From an uncultured Candidatus Binatia bacterium (GTDB lineage Bacteria > Desulfobacterota > Binatia > Bin18), in contig OY282457.1 of the NCBI GenBank assembly GCA_958296235.1, forward strand, positions 186,001-250,000: a stretch of DNA of 64,000 nucleotides, in the 5' to 3' direction. The first letter of the stretch is position 1. Every line of letters begins with the position of its first letter. The notes beneath the pieces were generated by a model that worked only from the letters and a program-made list of their open reading frames with translations, was not told the DNA's origin and did not search any database. Of this stretch, positions 42,752-51,480 are shown piece by piece. A program made the translations under genes and the position numbers.

Positions 42752-44437
42752 ATGGCCTACGATCTGCTCATTACAGACGCTCAGATTTGTGACGGCACTG
42801 GCGCTGATCTCTTTCATGGCGCTGTCGGGGTTAAGAATGGAGTCATTACCGATGTTGGCGCGGTGTCTGGAACGGCAACGCGGACGATTAACGCCGACGG
42901 CTGTGTGGTCGCACCGGGCTTTATTGACATCCATACCCACTACGACGCGCAGGTCTCCTGGGACCCGCTGCTGACCTGTTCGGGCTGGCACGGTGTGACC
43001 AGCGTGCTCATGGGCAACTGCGGGGTTGGCGTTGCGCCGTGTCGTCCTCAGGAGAAGGACATAGTCTCGTGGGATTTGGTCAATGTGGAGGCCATGCCGC
43101 AAGAGGTACTGCTGAATGGCGTGGCCTGGGACGAGTGGGAGAGTTTTCCGCAATATATGCAGGCCATTGCGCAACGTGGAACGGCTCTTAACGCCGGCTT
43201 TCTCGTGCCGCTGTCCAGCTTTCGCTATTTTGTCATGGGCGCTGAAGCCTCCGAGCGAGAGGCGAATGACGCTGAACTCGCTCGCATGACCGCTCTTTTT
43301 CGTGAGGCCATGCAGGCCGGAGCGTATGGCTATTCGCTGAGTTTGCTCGACCAGCACATCGGCTATCAGGGCAAACCGCTGGCGAGTCGGATGGCCACCC
43401 AAAAGGAACTCTGTACGCTGGGTCAAGTGATGAAAGACTTGGGCCAGGGTGTCATCGAAATCGCGCTGACCCGGAGCGTGAGTGTATTGACTGACGAAGA
43501 ATTGGAGCTGCTGCTGGCAATTGCCGAAGCCAGCCAGCGCCCGGTGACGTGGTTGGCGCTCCTGGGACGGTCCGACAAACCCGGGGTCTACCGGTCGGCC
43601 CTGGACCGCCTGGAGCCTTTTTTCGCCAAAGGGCTGCGGATTCCTCCTCAAGTCACCCCGCGCCCCATCCAGCAGTACTACACCCTCAAAGTGCCTTTTA
43701 TCTTTGCCAGCCTGCCGTCGTGGAAAGAGGCGTTCAATCGACCGGTTGCGGAACAAATCGCCCTCTACCAAAAGCCCGAGTTCCGCGCGGCCTTTCGCCA
43801 GGACCTGCAAGTTGGCGGCGCTATTTTTACTAACCAGTGGAATCAGGTGCATGTGGTCAAGGTGCAGAAAGACCACAACACAAGGCATCTGAATAAAAGC
43901 ATTGCTGACATAGCCGCGGAAACACACTGCGATCCTGTTGATACGATCCTGGATTTGGCCATTGATGAAAACCTGGAGATGGGCATTACGCTTTCGGTCA
44001 TCAATACCAATCCTGATGAAGTGCGTGAGTTGATTACCCATCCCGACTGTCTCATCGGGCTGTCCGATGCGGGAGCGCACGTGGACCAGCATTGCGATGC
44101 CGGCGTTCCCACCTATCTGCTCGGAGAGTGGGTCAGAAAACGACAGGCCATGACGCTTGAAGAAGGCGTGCGGCGGCTGACCTCAGAGCCGGCAGCGTTT
44201 CTCAATCAGCCCAGGAAAGGCTGCCTTGCCCCAGGTTTTGATGCTGACCTCGTAGTGTTCGATCCGGCTACTATTGGTCCTCGTCCACCCGAATGGGTCA
44301 ACGATCTGCCGGGCGAGAAGCCGCGTCTGATCGAATATGCAACGGGAGTACAGCATACTATTGTTGGTGGGCATATTGTCTTTTCGGACAACGCCTACCA
44401 GGGCGGGCTGCCGGGCACGGCGCTCCGACCGGCCTGA
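42752..44437 (+). CDS. N-acyl-D-amino-acid deacylase family amidohydrolase (copy 1)
   Basis: 561 residues; AAAGGGGGG precedes ATG. VVAPGFIDIHTHYDAQVSWDPLLT holds the HxH metal pair (about residues 60-80). MGNCGVGVAPCRP includes the Cys metal ligand typical of D-aminoacylase. DAGAHVDQHCDAGVPTYLLGEW has the catalytic Asp and later histidines, and the C-terminal ADLVVFDPATIG rebuilds the small beta domain. The family hydrolyses N-acyl-D-amino acids or N-acyl-D-glutamate. A second copy lies at 55041 with the same architecture. Cytoplasmic. Confidence 0.87.
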   Translation: MAYDLLITDAQICDGTGADLFHGAVGVKNGVITDVGAVSGTATRTINADGCVVAPGFIDIHTHYDAQVSWDPLLTCSGWHGVTSVLMGNCGVGVAPCRPQEKDIVSWDLVNVEAMPQEVLLNGVAWDEWESFPQYMQAIAQRGTALNAGFLVPLSSFRYFVMGAEASEREANDAELARMTALFREAMQAGAYGYSLSLLDQHIGYQGKPLASRMATQKELCTLGQVMKDLGQGVIEIALTRSVSVLTDEELELLLAIAEASQRPVTWLALLGRSDKPGVYRSALDRLEPFFAKGLRIPPQVTPRPIQQYYTLKVPFIFASLPSWKEAFNRPVAEQIALYQKPEFRAAFRQDLQVGGAIFTNQWNQVHVVKVQKDHNTRHLNKSIADIAAETHCDPVDTILDLAIDENLEMGITLSVINTNPDEVRELITHPDCLIGLSDAGAHVDQHCDAGVPTYLLGEWVRKRQAMTLEEGVRRLTSEPAAFLNQPRKGCLAPGFDADLVVFDPATIGPRPPEWVNDLPGEKPRLIEYATGVQHTIVGGHIVFSDNAYQGGLPGTALRPA

Positions 44438-44449
44438 CGTAGGCGACGC

Positions 44450-44725
44450 TCATACGTTCCGCTCGACGAGAAAGCGCCTGAGAGCGCCGGCTCGCCGCTC
44501 CACTGCCTTGAGCCGCTGCCTTCGTTCGCTCGGACGAGCCAGAATGCCACGGCGCTCGTACTCCGCGAGACGTTCCTCAACCGTCTCCGGTCCCCGTTGG
44601 ATCGGGCGGATCTCGGCCACGGGCTCCCCGCGATAAGTGACCGTAACCGTCTTTCCCTGGCGCACCTGCCGGAGGAGCTCCGAGAAGCGCGCCTTAGCTT
44701 CGTAAGTGGAATACTCGTGTGGCAC
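44450..44725 (-). CDS. Phd/YefM-family antitoxin, no toxin next to it
   Basis: GTG 44725 gives 91 residues. PHEYSTYEAKARFSELLRQVRQGKTVTVTYRGEPVAEIRPI is the Phd/YefM N-terminal DNA-binding domain, and the helical C-terminus (VEERLAEYERRG) is the toxin-binding part. Downstream on this strand lies only the 3' end of the convergent amidohydrolase, so no toxin gene follows. A TATAAT box ends 6 bases before the GTG, implying a leaderless mRNA, with an ACTAG-CTAGT palindrome just upstream as operator. Confidence 0.75.
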   Translation of the reverse strand: MPHEYSTYEAKARFSELLRQVRQGKTVTVTYRGEPVAEIRPIQRGPETVEERLAEYERRGILARPSERRQRLKAVERRAGALRRFLVERNV

Positions 44726-44731
44726 GGACGC

Positions 44732-44752
44732 ATTATAACTAGTCAGGCTAGT
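44732..44752 (-). promoter_or_regulatory. TATAAT box and palindromic operator of the antitoxin
   Basis: Minus-strand TATAAT lies at 44737-44732. ACTAG-TCAGG-CTAGT at 44738-44752 is a perfect 5-5-5 inverted repeat, as expected for antitoxin autoregulation. No good -35 at the right spacing. Confidence 0.45.
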
Positions 44753-44769
44753 CAAGAAAAGTATCGATA

Positions 44770-44939
44770 GTGTCTCAGTTTGCCTTTTCCCCCTCACCCC
44801 AGCCCTCTCCCCTTCGACAGGCTCAGGACAGGCCTCCAGGGGAAAGGGAGTAGCTATTCCCTCCCCCCGCTGAGGGGGAGGGCCAGGGTGGGGGGGCGCT
44901 GAGCTGGCAGCGAGGGCGGGAGATGTGAAACTGAGACAC
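44770..44939 (+). mobile_element. MITE-like element, copy 6 (complete)
   Basis: GTGTCTCAGTTT (44770-44781) and AAACTGAGACAC (44928-44939) are perfect 12-bp terminal inverted repeats. The interior has CCCTCTCCC, CCTTCGACAGGCTCAGG and a second hairpin (CCCTCCCCC/GGGGGAGGG). It takes up much of the gene-free stretch 44726-45184. Confidence 0.78.
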
Positions 44940-45073
44940 GACCTCCGCTTTTGATTGGTTGACACGCTGAAGGCCCGAGCGTGCTCCAGCGGCAAACATT
45001 TCGACATCGTTGTGGCTCATCGTACAGCGACAGGGGAGGCGGCTAGGGCGTTCTACGATGTATGTAGCTACCC

Positions 45074-45144
45074 GTCATTCCGGCGAAAGCCGGAATCCAG
45101 GCCCGCCGCCCCCCCGCTGGAGGCCGGATCAGGTCCGGCATGAC
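45074..45144. repeat. REP-like double-hairpin element
   Basis: GTCAT (45074-45078) and ATGAC (45140-45144) close the element. ATTCCGGC-GAAA-GCCGGAAT and CCGGA-N5-TCCGG form two stems. This is the common CGTCATTCCGGCGAAAGCCGGAAT-type repeat of many Gram-negative genomes. Confidence 0.75.
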
Positions 45145-45184
45145 CAGAGCGCCACGACAGGGCTACAACTTGGCGTAAACTGCG

Positions 45185-45919
45185 CTAGGGCTGTCCGAAT
45201 TGCTTGAAGATGCCGGTGTAGGCTTTGCGTTCCGGCGGGCGGTAGGTTTTATACTTGCTGGTGGTCTTGCCCAGTTCGACCAGAGACTCGGCCATCTTCA
45301 CTGCGCATACCACGCCGTCAAGGACGGGTATGTCAAGTTCCCGCTCCAGATCATCTGCAAACTGCGTAAACCCGGCGCAGCCGAGTAAAATGGCCTCTGC
45401 ATCGTCTTCGTCCCGAGCCTTACGGGCTTCGACGCGCAGCTTTTCGAGTGCCCCGGCCGGGTCTTTTTCCACGTCGAGCACGTAGAGGGGCGAGGTGCGG
45501 ATACTCACGACTTTCTCCCGAAAGCCGTAACCGGCGACCATTTCTTCGAGCATGGTCCGTGTACGCGGGATAACCGTCACAATCGAGAAGCGCGCCGCCA
45601 GCATGGAGGCCATATACAATGAGGCTTCGGCTATACCGACCACCGGTTTGGTGGTCAGTTCGCGAGCGGCGTGTAAACCCGGGTCGCCGTAACAGGCGAT
45701 GATATACGCGTCGCACCCGTCCGTGTCGCCGGTCCGAATCTCTTCGAGCAGACCGGGAATACTGAGGTAATCGTCGTAGTAGGATTCAATGGACGCCGGT
45801 CCGAACCGAGGGCTGAGCGCGATGATAGAGGTGTCCTGGCGGACGACCGACTCGCCGGCCGCGCCGATTGCGCGAGTCATTTCCTCGGACGTGTTGGGAT
45901 TGATGATCTTGATCTTCAT
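45185..45919 (-). CDS. Aspartate/glutamate racemase superfamily, hydantoin racemase-like
   Basis: 244 residues, AAAGGA before ATG. KIKIINPNTSEEMTRAI at the start, ACYGDPGLHAARE (first Cys, near residue 75) and LLGCAGFTQFADDLER (second Cys) are the two-base catalytic cysteines and sequence landmarks of hydantoin racemases. It interconverts D- and L-5-substituted hydantoins. It follows the M20 carbamoylase by 9 bases on the same strand, and both precede hyuBA, giving the usual set for converting racemic hydantoins. An allantoin-racemase role is also possible. Confidence 0.85.
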   Translation of the reverse strand: MKIKIINPNTSEEMTRAIGAAGESVVRQDTSIIALSPRFGPASIESYYDDYLSIPGLLEEIRTGDTDGCDAYIIACYGDPGLHAARELTTKPVVGIAEASLYMASMLAARFSIVTVIPRTRTMLEEMVAGYGFREKVVSIRTSPLYVLDVEKDPAGALEKLRVEARKARDEDDAEAILLGCAGFTQFADDLERELDIPVLDGVVCAVKMAESLVELGKTTSKYKTYRPPERKAYTGIFKQFGQP

Positions 45920-45928
45920 GCCTGTCCT

Positions 45929-47143
45929 TTACTGCTGGGCCACTAACTCCACCGCGTCAGCCAAAATATCTACGCCCAGGCAGATATCTTCTTGACGGGT
46001 GTCCTCTGCGACATCGTGGCTGCGGCCACCAATGCTGGGAATGAACATCATGGCGCTGGGAATGTAGCGGCTGAGCACCATGGCATCATGTCCGGCCCCG
46101 CTCGGCATCCGAAGGGCAGGGACGGCTCGCTGTTGGGTAGCGGTCTCAATCGTCTTGACAAGGGAAGCGTCCATATCTGCCGGGGCTATGCTCAGGAGAT
46201 GGGCGACCTCGGATGTGACGCCTTGTTGTCCATGAAACTCAGCGACCGCAGCATTGATTTCAGATTCCAGGCGCTCAAGAACCTCTTGCTGGGGATCGCG
46301 GAATTCAACCAGGACTTGGGCCGAACTGGGCACAACATTGCCGGCGCCCGGTTCAAAAACAATATGGCCCAGGTTCCACACGCTCAGAGCGCTTCCCGCC
46401 TGTGCAAACCGCTCTAACACATTGGCAGATATCTTGATTGCTGTTGCGCCGGCGTCTTTGCGTAAGTGCATGGGTGTTGTGCCGGCATGATCCGCCTGAC
46501 CGGTACAGGTGATGCGGCTCCGGCGAATCCCGACTATGGTGGTGACGATGCCGATTTTCTGCGCTTCTACCTCAAGCCGTGGCCCTTGTTCAATATGCCC
46601 TTCAAAGTAGGCTAAGTGCCGACCTGGATCGACCCGGGCGCGTGGCCGGCCGGCATAGCCGGCTTCGGCCAGGGCGTGTGTGAGTGAGATGCCGTGCGTA
46701 TTGCGCGCGCTTTCAATATCCGTATCTGATAACTCGCCGCAAAACGACAAGCTGCCGGCCAGCGCCCGATAGCTGCCCTCTTCGTCCGCGAACGAAATCA
46801 CGTCAACGCCGAGGTCGGGCAGGGCCTTCGATTCATTCCGGGCGCGGGCGATCTCCAGGCCGTACAGGACGCCCAGAGTGCCATCCAGCCACCCGCCTTT
46901 CGGCACGGAGTCGGTATGCGAGCCAATCAGCACGGCTTTGTCCACGCCACGCGCTCGCCCGTACACATTTCCAATCCCATCGATCTCCGCATCAAGGCCG
47001 GCCGCGCGCATGTGTTCTAACAGCCACTGCCGCGCGGCTCGATCTTCAGACGTAAAGGACAGCCGATTGACCCCGGTCCCAACTTTTCCAAACTGGGCAA
47101 GCTGTTTGAGGCTGTTCAGCAGGCGGGCGTGATTGAGCTGCAT
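45929..47143 (-). CDS. M20 family N-carbamoyl-amino-acid hydrolase/allantoate amidohydrolase
   Basis: 404 residues, AAGGA before ATG. AVLIGSHTDSVPKGGWLDGTLGVLYGLE, SFADEEGSYRALAGSLSFCGEL and FEGHIEQGPRLE are the M20C zinc motifs with HxD, the EE pair and the His. The dimerisation domain (GQADHAGTTPMHLRKDAG) follows. The family removes the N-carbamoyl group from L-amino acids, beta-ureidopropionate or allantoate. With hydantoin racemase 9 bases downstream, an N-carbamoyl-L-amino-acid hydrolase is the best reading. About 56 bases separate it from the opposite-strand HicB gene. Confidence 0.87.
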   Translation of the reverse strand: MQLNHARLLNSLKQLAQFGKVGTGVNRLSFTSEDRAARQWLLEHMRAAGLDAEIDGIGNVYGRARGVDKAVLIGSHTDSVPKGGWLDGTLGVLYGLEIARARNESKALPDLGVDVISFADEEGSYRALAGSLSFCGELSDTDIESARNTHGISLTHALAEAGYAGRPRARVDPGRHLAYFEGHIEQGPRLEVEAQKIGIVTTIVGIRRSRITCTGQADHAGTTPMHLRKDAGATAIKISANVLERFAQAGSALSVWNLGHIVFEPGAGNVVPSSAQVLVEFRDPQQEVLERLESEINAAVAEFHGQQGVTSEVAHLLSIAPADMDASLVKTIETATQQRAVPALRMPSGAGHDAMVLSRYIPSAMMFIPSIGGRSHDVAEDTRQEDICLGVDILADAVELVAQQ

Positions 47144-47199
47144 AGACCTGTCCTTAACTAATGTAATCCGCCAATGTAATCCGCTATGGTGAGCAAAAC

Positions 47200-47553
47200 A
47201 TGTTGACTTATAAAGCCCTGTATAAATTCCTCGATCAAGGGGTCCATGCCGAAGTGTTGAATTTTCCTGGCGCCATCACCTGCGGCCCAACCCTGGAGGA
47301 AGCCCGACGGTTGCTGGCCAGCGCCTTGGCGGACATGGCCGAGACCAATCTGTTACGGGGTGAACCTTTGCCACCGCCTGAACTGAGATTCCCGAATTCA
47401 CAGCCGCACGAATTTGCAAGCAACTTGGTATCCCGGTTCCCTCATGAGCGCGTCTTCCGTTCGCTCCGAACTTTTTCCGTCCCCTCAAGGTCCAACTGCA
47501 TCTCCTCAGTAATCACCACCCCATACTCCTGCCGTGCGGTTTCTTTGGAGTAG
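47200..47553 (+). CDS. HicB-like antitoxin with abnormal C-terminus
   Basis: The first about 65 residues (YKALYKFLDQGVHAEVLNFPG, LEEARRLLASALADMAETNLLRGEPLPPPE) are the partial RNase H fold of HicB. After PPPE the usual short DNA-binding tail is missing; the frame instead runs into the 3' end of the convergent hyuB gene (overlap 47442-47553), with no homology. No HicA gene is adjacent. It looks like a truncated, orphan antitoxin whose stop was lost, so the real functional part may end near 47400. Confidence 0.6.
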   Translation: MLTYKALYKFLDQGVHAEVLNFPGAITCGPTLEEARRLLASALADMAETNLLRGEPLPPPELRFPNSQPHEFASNLVSRFPHERVFRSLRTFSVPSRSNCISSVITTPYSCRAVSLE

Positions 47554-49274
47554 TACTCGTCAAATACATCTTCCAGAACCTGCCGCGGGTCGCGTTGGAA
47601 AGGGTCGCCATAGCCGCCGCCAGTGGCGCCAATGGTGATTAAGCGCTCTCCGGCTTTGACGCTACGATAGGGAACTTTTGAGGGAAGGGCGATTTCTTCG
47701 TTATCGAGGGTTTGCAAGGTCAGGGCGCCGGGTATGCCCGTACTGCCCCCGTCAAAACCCCAAGCTCCATAGATAAAACCGTCGGCCTCAACCGACGTGC
47801 CACCGTCACTCAGATAGTGCAGTTCCTTGATCGATCCCATGCCGCCCCGCCATTGCCCAGGCGCACACGCATCCTCTCTGAGCTCGTAGCGTTCAACCCG
47901 GAGGGGCACGTGGGACTCAACGTCTTCAATGGGATTGTTCCGGGTGTTGGCGTACAGCGTATCAACCGTGTCCATGCCATCGTGCCCGTACCGACCGCCA
48001 TAGCTGCCTTCAAAAATTTCCAAATGCACCCAGGGGCTGTTATTCTGCCGCATCCCGCTTGAGGCAATGGCCTTGAGATTACCGATGCCGGCACTGACCT
48101 GGCGGGGAACCGCCTGGGCCAGGGCCTTCATGACGGTATCGCTTAAAACATTGCCGGTGACAAAGCGGGCAATGGTCGGGGCCGGAAAAACAGGATTCGC
48201 CAGCGTGCCGCTGGGCGCAATGATTTCAATGGGCCGGTAGAGGCCGGCATTTTGCGGCAGATCGCCATAGACCTCGGTGTCGAGCAGGACTGAGCGCAAC
48301 ACCAGCCAAACGGCTACATCAACCGTGCCAACCAGCGGCATGTTGATGGGCCGGTCTGACACTTGCGGCGCGGTGCCGGTCAAGTCTACGCGCAGCTCCG
48401 AGCCGTTGACCGTCAGGGTCACACAAATGGGCAGGTTGCGCCGGCTCGGGTCGGGGTCATCAATATAGCCATCCATATGGCCGGTGGCGGCATAGCTGCC
48501 GTCCGGTATTTTTTCAATAGCCTGCCGCATTAAGCGCTCAGAGTAGTCAAACAGGGAGGCGCAGGCGGCTTCGACCGTGTGGAGCCCATAGCGCTCAATG
48601 AGTTCGATATAGCGCTGCGCGCCGATGCGACAGGCTGCGACCTGGGCCTCCATATCGCCCACCACCAGATCGGAGATGCGGATATTGTCGCGCAATAATT
48701 GCCACACCGCAGCGTTCCGTTTTCCCTGCTCAAATACCTTGATCGCCTTGAACTGCAAACCCTCGGCATACGCATCAAACGCCTCGACAATGCCGGTGCT
48801 GCCCGGTGTCTGACAGCCAATATCAAGATGGTGGGCCGTGGTAACGGAGAAACCAACGAGGGCATCCTGGTAGAAAATCGGCACCCCAAACCCGACATCC
48901 GGGCCGTGGCTGGCACCGCCATACGGGTCGTTGTGCATGATGACGTCGCCGGGTCGTATGGGCTCTCCCCGCTTGGCCAGCGCGTCGAGCATCCCCCGTA
49001 CATAGCCGGGAATAGGGCCGGACTGGAGGGGCGTGCTCTGTTTTGACTCGCATAACTGTTCGCCGCGCGCATTGACCAGGGCCGCGCCGAAATCCTCAGA
49101 CTCCCGGATAATACTCGAATACGACATGCGCATGAGCTTATAGCCCATCTCCACCGCGATATTCTCCAGCGCCCCCAAGATAACGCTGGCCGTAATCGGA
49201 TCAACTCTGTGTCCGTCCCTCTGGCCTTCCTCACCGACCACTGGCCCCTGGCCACTAACCACTGTTTTGCTCAT
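47442..49274 (-). CDS. hyuB: Hydantoinase B/oxoprolinase family protein
   Basis: ATG 49274 (GGAGGGG upstream) gives 610 residues. DPITASVILGALENIAVEMGYKLMRMSYSSIIRES, PGDVIMHNDPYGGASHGPD and GFSVTTAHHLDIG are the HyuB core blocks; GGGYGDPFQRDPRQVLEDV closes the domain near the C-terminus. With HyuA it forms the ATP-dependent hydantoinase or 5-oxoprolinase. Its start overlaps the hyuA stop by 4 bases (ATGA). Exact substrate (hydantoin, N-methylhydantoin, oxoproline) cannot be told. Convergent with the HicB-like gene. Confidence 0.9.
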   Translation of the reverse strand: MSKTVVSGQGPVVGEEGQRDGHRVDPITASVILGALENIAVEMGYKLMRMSYSSIIRESEDFGAALVNARGEQLCESKQSTPLQSGPIPGYVRGMLDALAKRGEPIRPGDVIMHNDPYGGASHGPDVGFGVPIFYQDALVGFSVTTAHHLDIGCQTPGSTGIVEAFDAYAEGLQFKAIKVFEQGKRNAAVWQLLRDNIRISDLVVGDMEAQVAACRIGAQRYIELIERYGLHTVEAACASLFDYSERLMRQAIEKIPDGSYAATGHMDGYIDDPDPSRRNLPICVTLTVNGSELRVDLTGTAPQVSDRPINMPLVGTVDVAVWLVLRSVLLDTEVYGDLPQNAGLYRPIEIIAPSGTLANPVFPAPTIARFVTGNVLSDTVMKALAQAVPRQVSAGIGNLKAIASSGMRQNNSPWVHLEIFEGSYGGRYGHDGMDTVDTLYANTRNNPIEDVESHVPLRVERYELREDACAPGQWRGGMGSIKELHYLSDGGTSVEADGFIYGAWGFDGGSTGIPGALTLQTLDNEEIALPSKVPYRSVKAGERLITIGATGGGYGDPFQRDPRQVLEDVFDEYYSKETARQEYGVVITEEMQLDLEGTEKVRSERKTRS

Positions 49275-51349
49275 GCCGCCCCTCCTATCTGAATGAGCAG
49301 ATTCCCGTGGGTGTCGAGCCGAAAACGGCAATCCGGCGGAACCACGGTGGTCGAGTCTGTTTGCAGGATGACCGCCGGGCCGCTTATCTCCTCATCGACG
49401 GGGAGTTGTTCACGCCGATAAAAAGCGGTGTCCAGACTGCGCAACTCATCCTGAACCCGAAACATCGACGGCTGGGTTCTGACCAGCGCGGCCTGGAGCG
49501 AGCCGGAGCTGGATGCAGACGCGGCGCGGATTTTCTGCGCCTGACCGATTCCGACCAGACGGATGGTCACGATTTCAACCAGGCTGTCCGCAAAGAAATG
49601 ACCGTACTCCGACTCGTGCTGTTGGTGAAAACGGTCGATAACGCGGTCGAGCGCCGCTGTATCGAGCGGACCAGGCGGAACCGCGACCCGCAGCTCATAG
49701 CCCTGGCCGACGTAGCGTACATCCGCAAAACGCGTAAACGTGACTTCAGACAGGGCAATACCGTCATCGCCGAACTGTTGCCGCACTTCGTTTTGCATCT
49801 GGGTAAAGGCCGCGTTGAGCCGGGGCAGATCGAACTCGGGCGAGACCTGAAAGGCGGTCCGGGTCGCGTCGTATTTGACATCCGTGGTAAGCAGACCAAC
49901 AGCCGAGGTGATGCCGGGGTAGGGCGGGATGATGCACTCTGGAATGCCCAGCAGGCGGGCGACCTCTGCGCCGTGGAGGGGGCCGGCTCCGCCAAAGGCA
50001 ACCAGTGTACAGGCCCGCGGGTCAATGCCTTTTTGCACCGTGCGGGAGCGGATGGCATTGGCCATATTACTGTTCAGAATAGTGACGACCCCTTCGGCCG
50101 CTTCCATATCGGACAGCCCAAGCCGGCCGGCCAGGCTGCGAATGGCCCGCCTGGCGGCTGCCGCATCAAGCGCCATAGCGCCGCCGAGAAAATGCTGCGT
50201 ATCCAGCCGACCCAGGAGGATATTGGCGTCTGTGACCGTGGGCTGGGTTCCTCCGCGACCATAGGCCGCCGGACCCGGCTGAGAGCCGGCACTGTGCGGT
50301 CCGACCCGAAAGCCTCCGCCCGGATCAATATGGGCGATGCTGCCACCGCCAGCGCCAATGGTGTGAATGTCGATCATCGGGACCAGAACCGGATAGCCGG
50401 CTATCCAGGTATCGCGGGCCGTGGCTTCGCTGAACTGCCCGTCCGTGACCACGCCGATATCGGCGCTGGTGCCACCCACATCAAAGGTAATGAGCCGGCT
50501 GCGCTGCGCCCGCTCGCCCGTCCAGGCTCCACCGAGCACGCCCGCGGCCGGGCCGGACAGCAGGGTCAGCGCGGGCTTCTGGGCAACCACGCGGGGCGTA
50601 GCCAGCCCGCCGTTGGAGCGAATGACACGCAGCTCAGCCCCAAGCCCGGCACGCCGTAAGCGTTGCTCCAAGCGCGAAATATAACGGTGGACGCTGGGGC
50701 CAATAAAGGCGTTAATGGCGGTCGTGGTAAACCGTTCAAACTCGCGGAACTGAGGGGAGAGGGAGGCCGAGGTCGTGACAAAGACCTCCGGGTATTCTTC
50801 AAGGATGATCTCACGCGCCCGGTTTTCATGCCCGGCGTTGAGATACGAAAATAAAAAACAGACGGCGATCGATTCGACCTGGGCGTCTTTAAACTCGCGG
50901 GCGGCCTGCCGGACCGCGGCTTCATTGAGCGGAATCAGAACCTCACCATGAGGCGGAATGAGCCGTTCTGGAACGCCCTTGCGATAACGGCGGCGGACCA
51001 GGGGCCGGTCCTGCCAGGGAATCTCCTGCTGGATGGAGTAGTGATGCGGCCGCTGGTGGCGACCGATGTGGAGAATGTCGCGGTAGCCCTGGGTGGTAAT
51101 CATGCCCGCGGTCGCGCCTTTATGTTCCAGCAGCGCATTGGTTGCGATCGTCGTGCCATGATAGAGCAGGGCAATGCTGTCGAGCGGAATGGTCTGGTGG
51201 CGGCACAGCTCGGTGATTGCGCGCATGACCCCCAGAGAAGGATCGTCTGAAGAGGTCGGCACTTTATGGATGGCCAACCGGTCTGTCTGCGTATCTGCCA
51301 GGACCGCGTCGGTGAATGTCCCGCCTACATCAACCCCAATGAGTCGCAT
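49271..51349 (-). CDS. hyuA: Hydantoinase A/oxoprolinase family protein
   Basis: 692 residues. RLIGVDVGGTFTDAVLADT (phosphate-1 loop), LYHGTTIATNALLEHKGATAGM, FDVGGTSADIGVVTDGQ (second ATP motif) and AFGGAGPLHGAEVARLLGIP are typical of HyuA, an actin-fold ATPase. HyuA activates the ring amide with ATP and works with HyuB, encoded directly downstream with a 4-base overlap. Divergent from the tetR-type gene across a 131-base region with promoter and operator. The ribosome site is weak. The protein is a paralogue of the gene at 61222. Confidence 0.9.
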   Translation of the reverse strand: MRLIGVDVGGTFTDAVLADTQTDRLAIHKVPTSSDDPSLGVMRAITELCRHQTIPLDSIALLYHGTTIATNALLEHKGATAGMITTQGYRDILHIGRHQRPHHYSIQQEIPWQDRPLVRRRYRKGVPERLIPPHGEVLIPLNEAAVRQAAREFKDAQVESIAVCFLFSYLNAGHENRAREIILEEYPEVFVTTSASLSPQFREFERFTTTAINAFIGPSVHRYISRLEQRLRRAGLGAELRVIRSNGGLATPRVVAQKPALTLLSGPAAGVLGGAWTGERAQRSRLITFDVGGTSADIGVVTDGQFSEATARDTWIAGYPVLVPMIDIHTIGAGGGSIAHIDPGGGFRVGPHSAGSQPGPAAYGRGGTQPTVTDANILLGRLDTQHFLGGAMALDAAAARRAIRSLAGRLGLSDMEAAEGVVTILNSNMANAIRSRTVQKGIDPRACTLVAFGGAGPLHGAEVARLLGIPECIIPPYPGITSAVGLLTTDVKYDATRTAFQVSPEFDLPRLNAAFTQMQNEVRQQFGDDGIALSEVTFTRFADVRYVGQGYELRVAVPPGPLDTAALDRVIDRFHQQHESEYGHFFADSLVEIVTIRLVGIGQAQKIRAASASSSGSLQAALVRTQPSMFRVQDELRSLDTAFYRREQLPVDEEISGPAVILQTDSTTVVPPDCRFRLDTHGNLLIQIGGAA

Positions 51350-51388
51350 ATATCGCCCCTGGGGCTACTCTAGCGAGTTTCTTGCGGC

Positions 51389-51418
51389 TTGACAAAAGAC
51401 CGGCCCGTATCGTATGAG
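51389..51418 (+). promoter_or_regulatory. Sigma-70 promoter of the TetR gene
   Basis: TTGACA at 51389-51394 and TATGAG at 51413-51418, spacer 18 bases. It points at the tetR gene starting at 51481 and lies in the hyuA-tetR divergent region. Confidence 0.55.
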
Positions 51419-51420
51419 CT

Positions 51421-51435
51421 TGGAATGAACATTCA
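51421..51435. promoter_or_regulatory. Candidate TetR operator
   Basis: GAATG-AA-CATTC (51423-51434) is a perfect inverted repeat immediately after the -10 box, where a repressor would block the start site. TetR-type operators of fatty-acid and amine regulators have similar GAAC/CATTC half sites. Confidence 0.5.
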
Positions 51436-51480
51436 CTCAGTTTACGTCGCGCACCGGACTCTGGCGAAAGGCGCTCAGCA

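Noticed and set aside
42638..44092. A 484-residue minus-strand frame opposite the first D-aminoacylase
   Set aside because: Antisense shadow; the plus-strand product has complete catalytic motifs.
14580..44939. CRISPR array or rRNA-like origin for the CCCTCACCCC repeats
   Set aside because: Copies are kilobases apart, differ in length and orientation, and have terminal inverted repeats; no spacer pattern.
49307..50659. A 450-residue plus-strand frame opposite hyuA
   Set aside because: Antisense shadow with no ribosome site and no recognisable motif.
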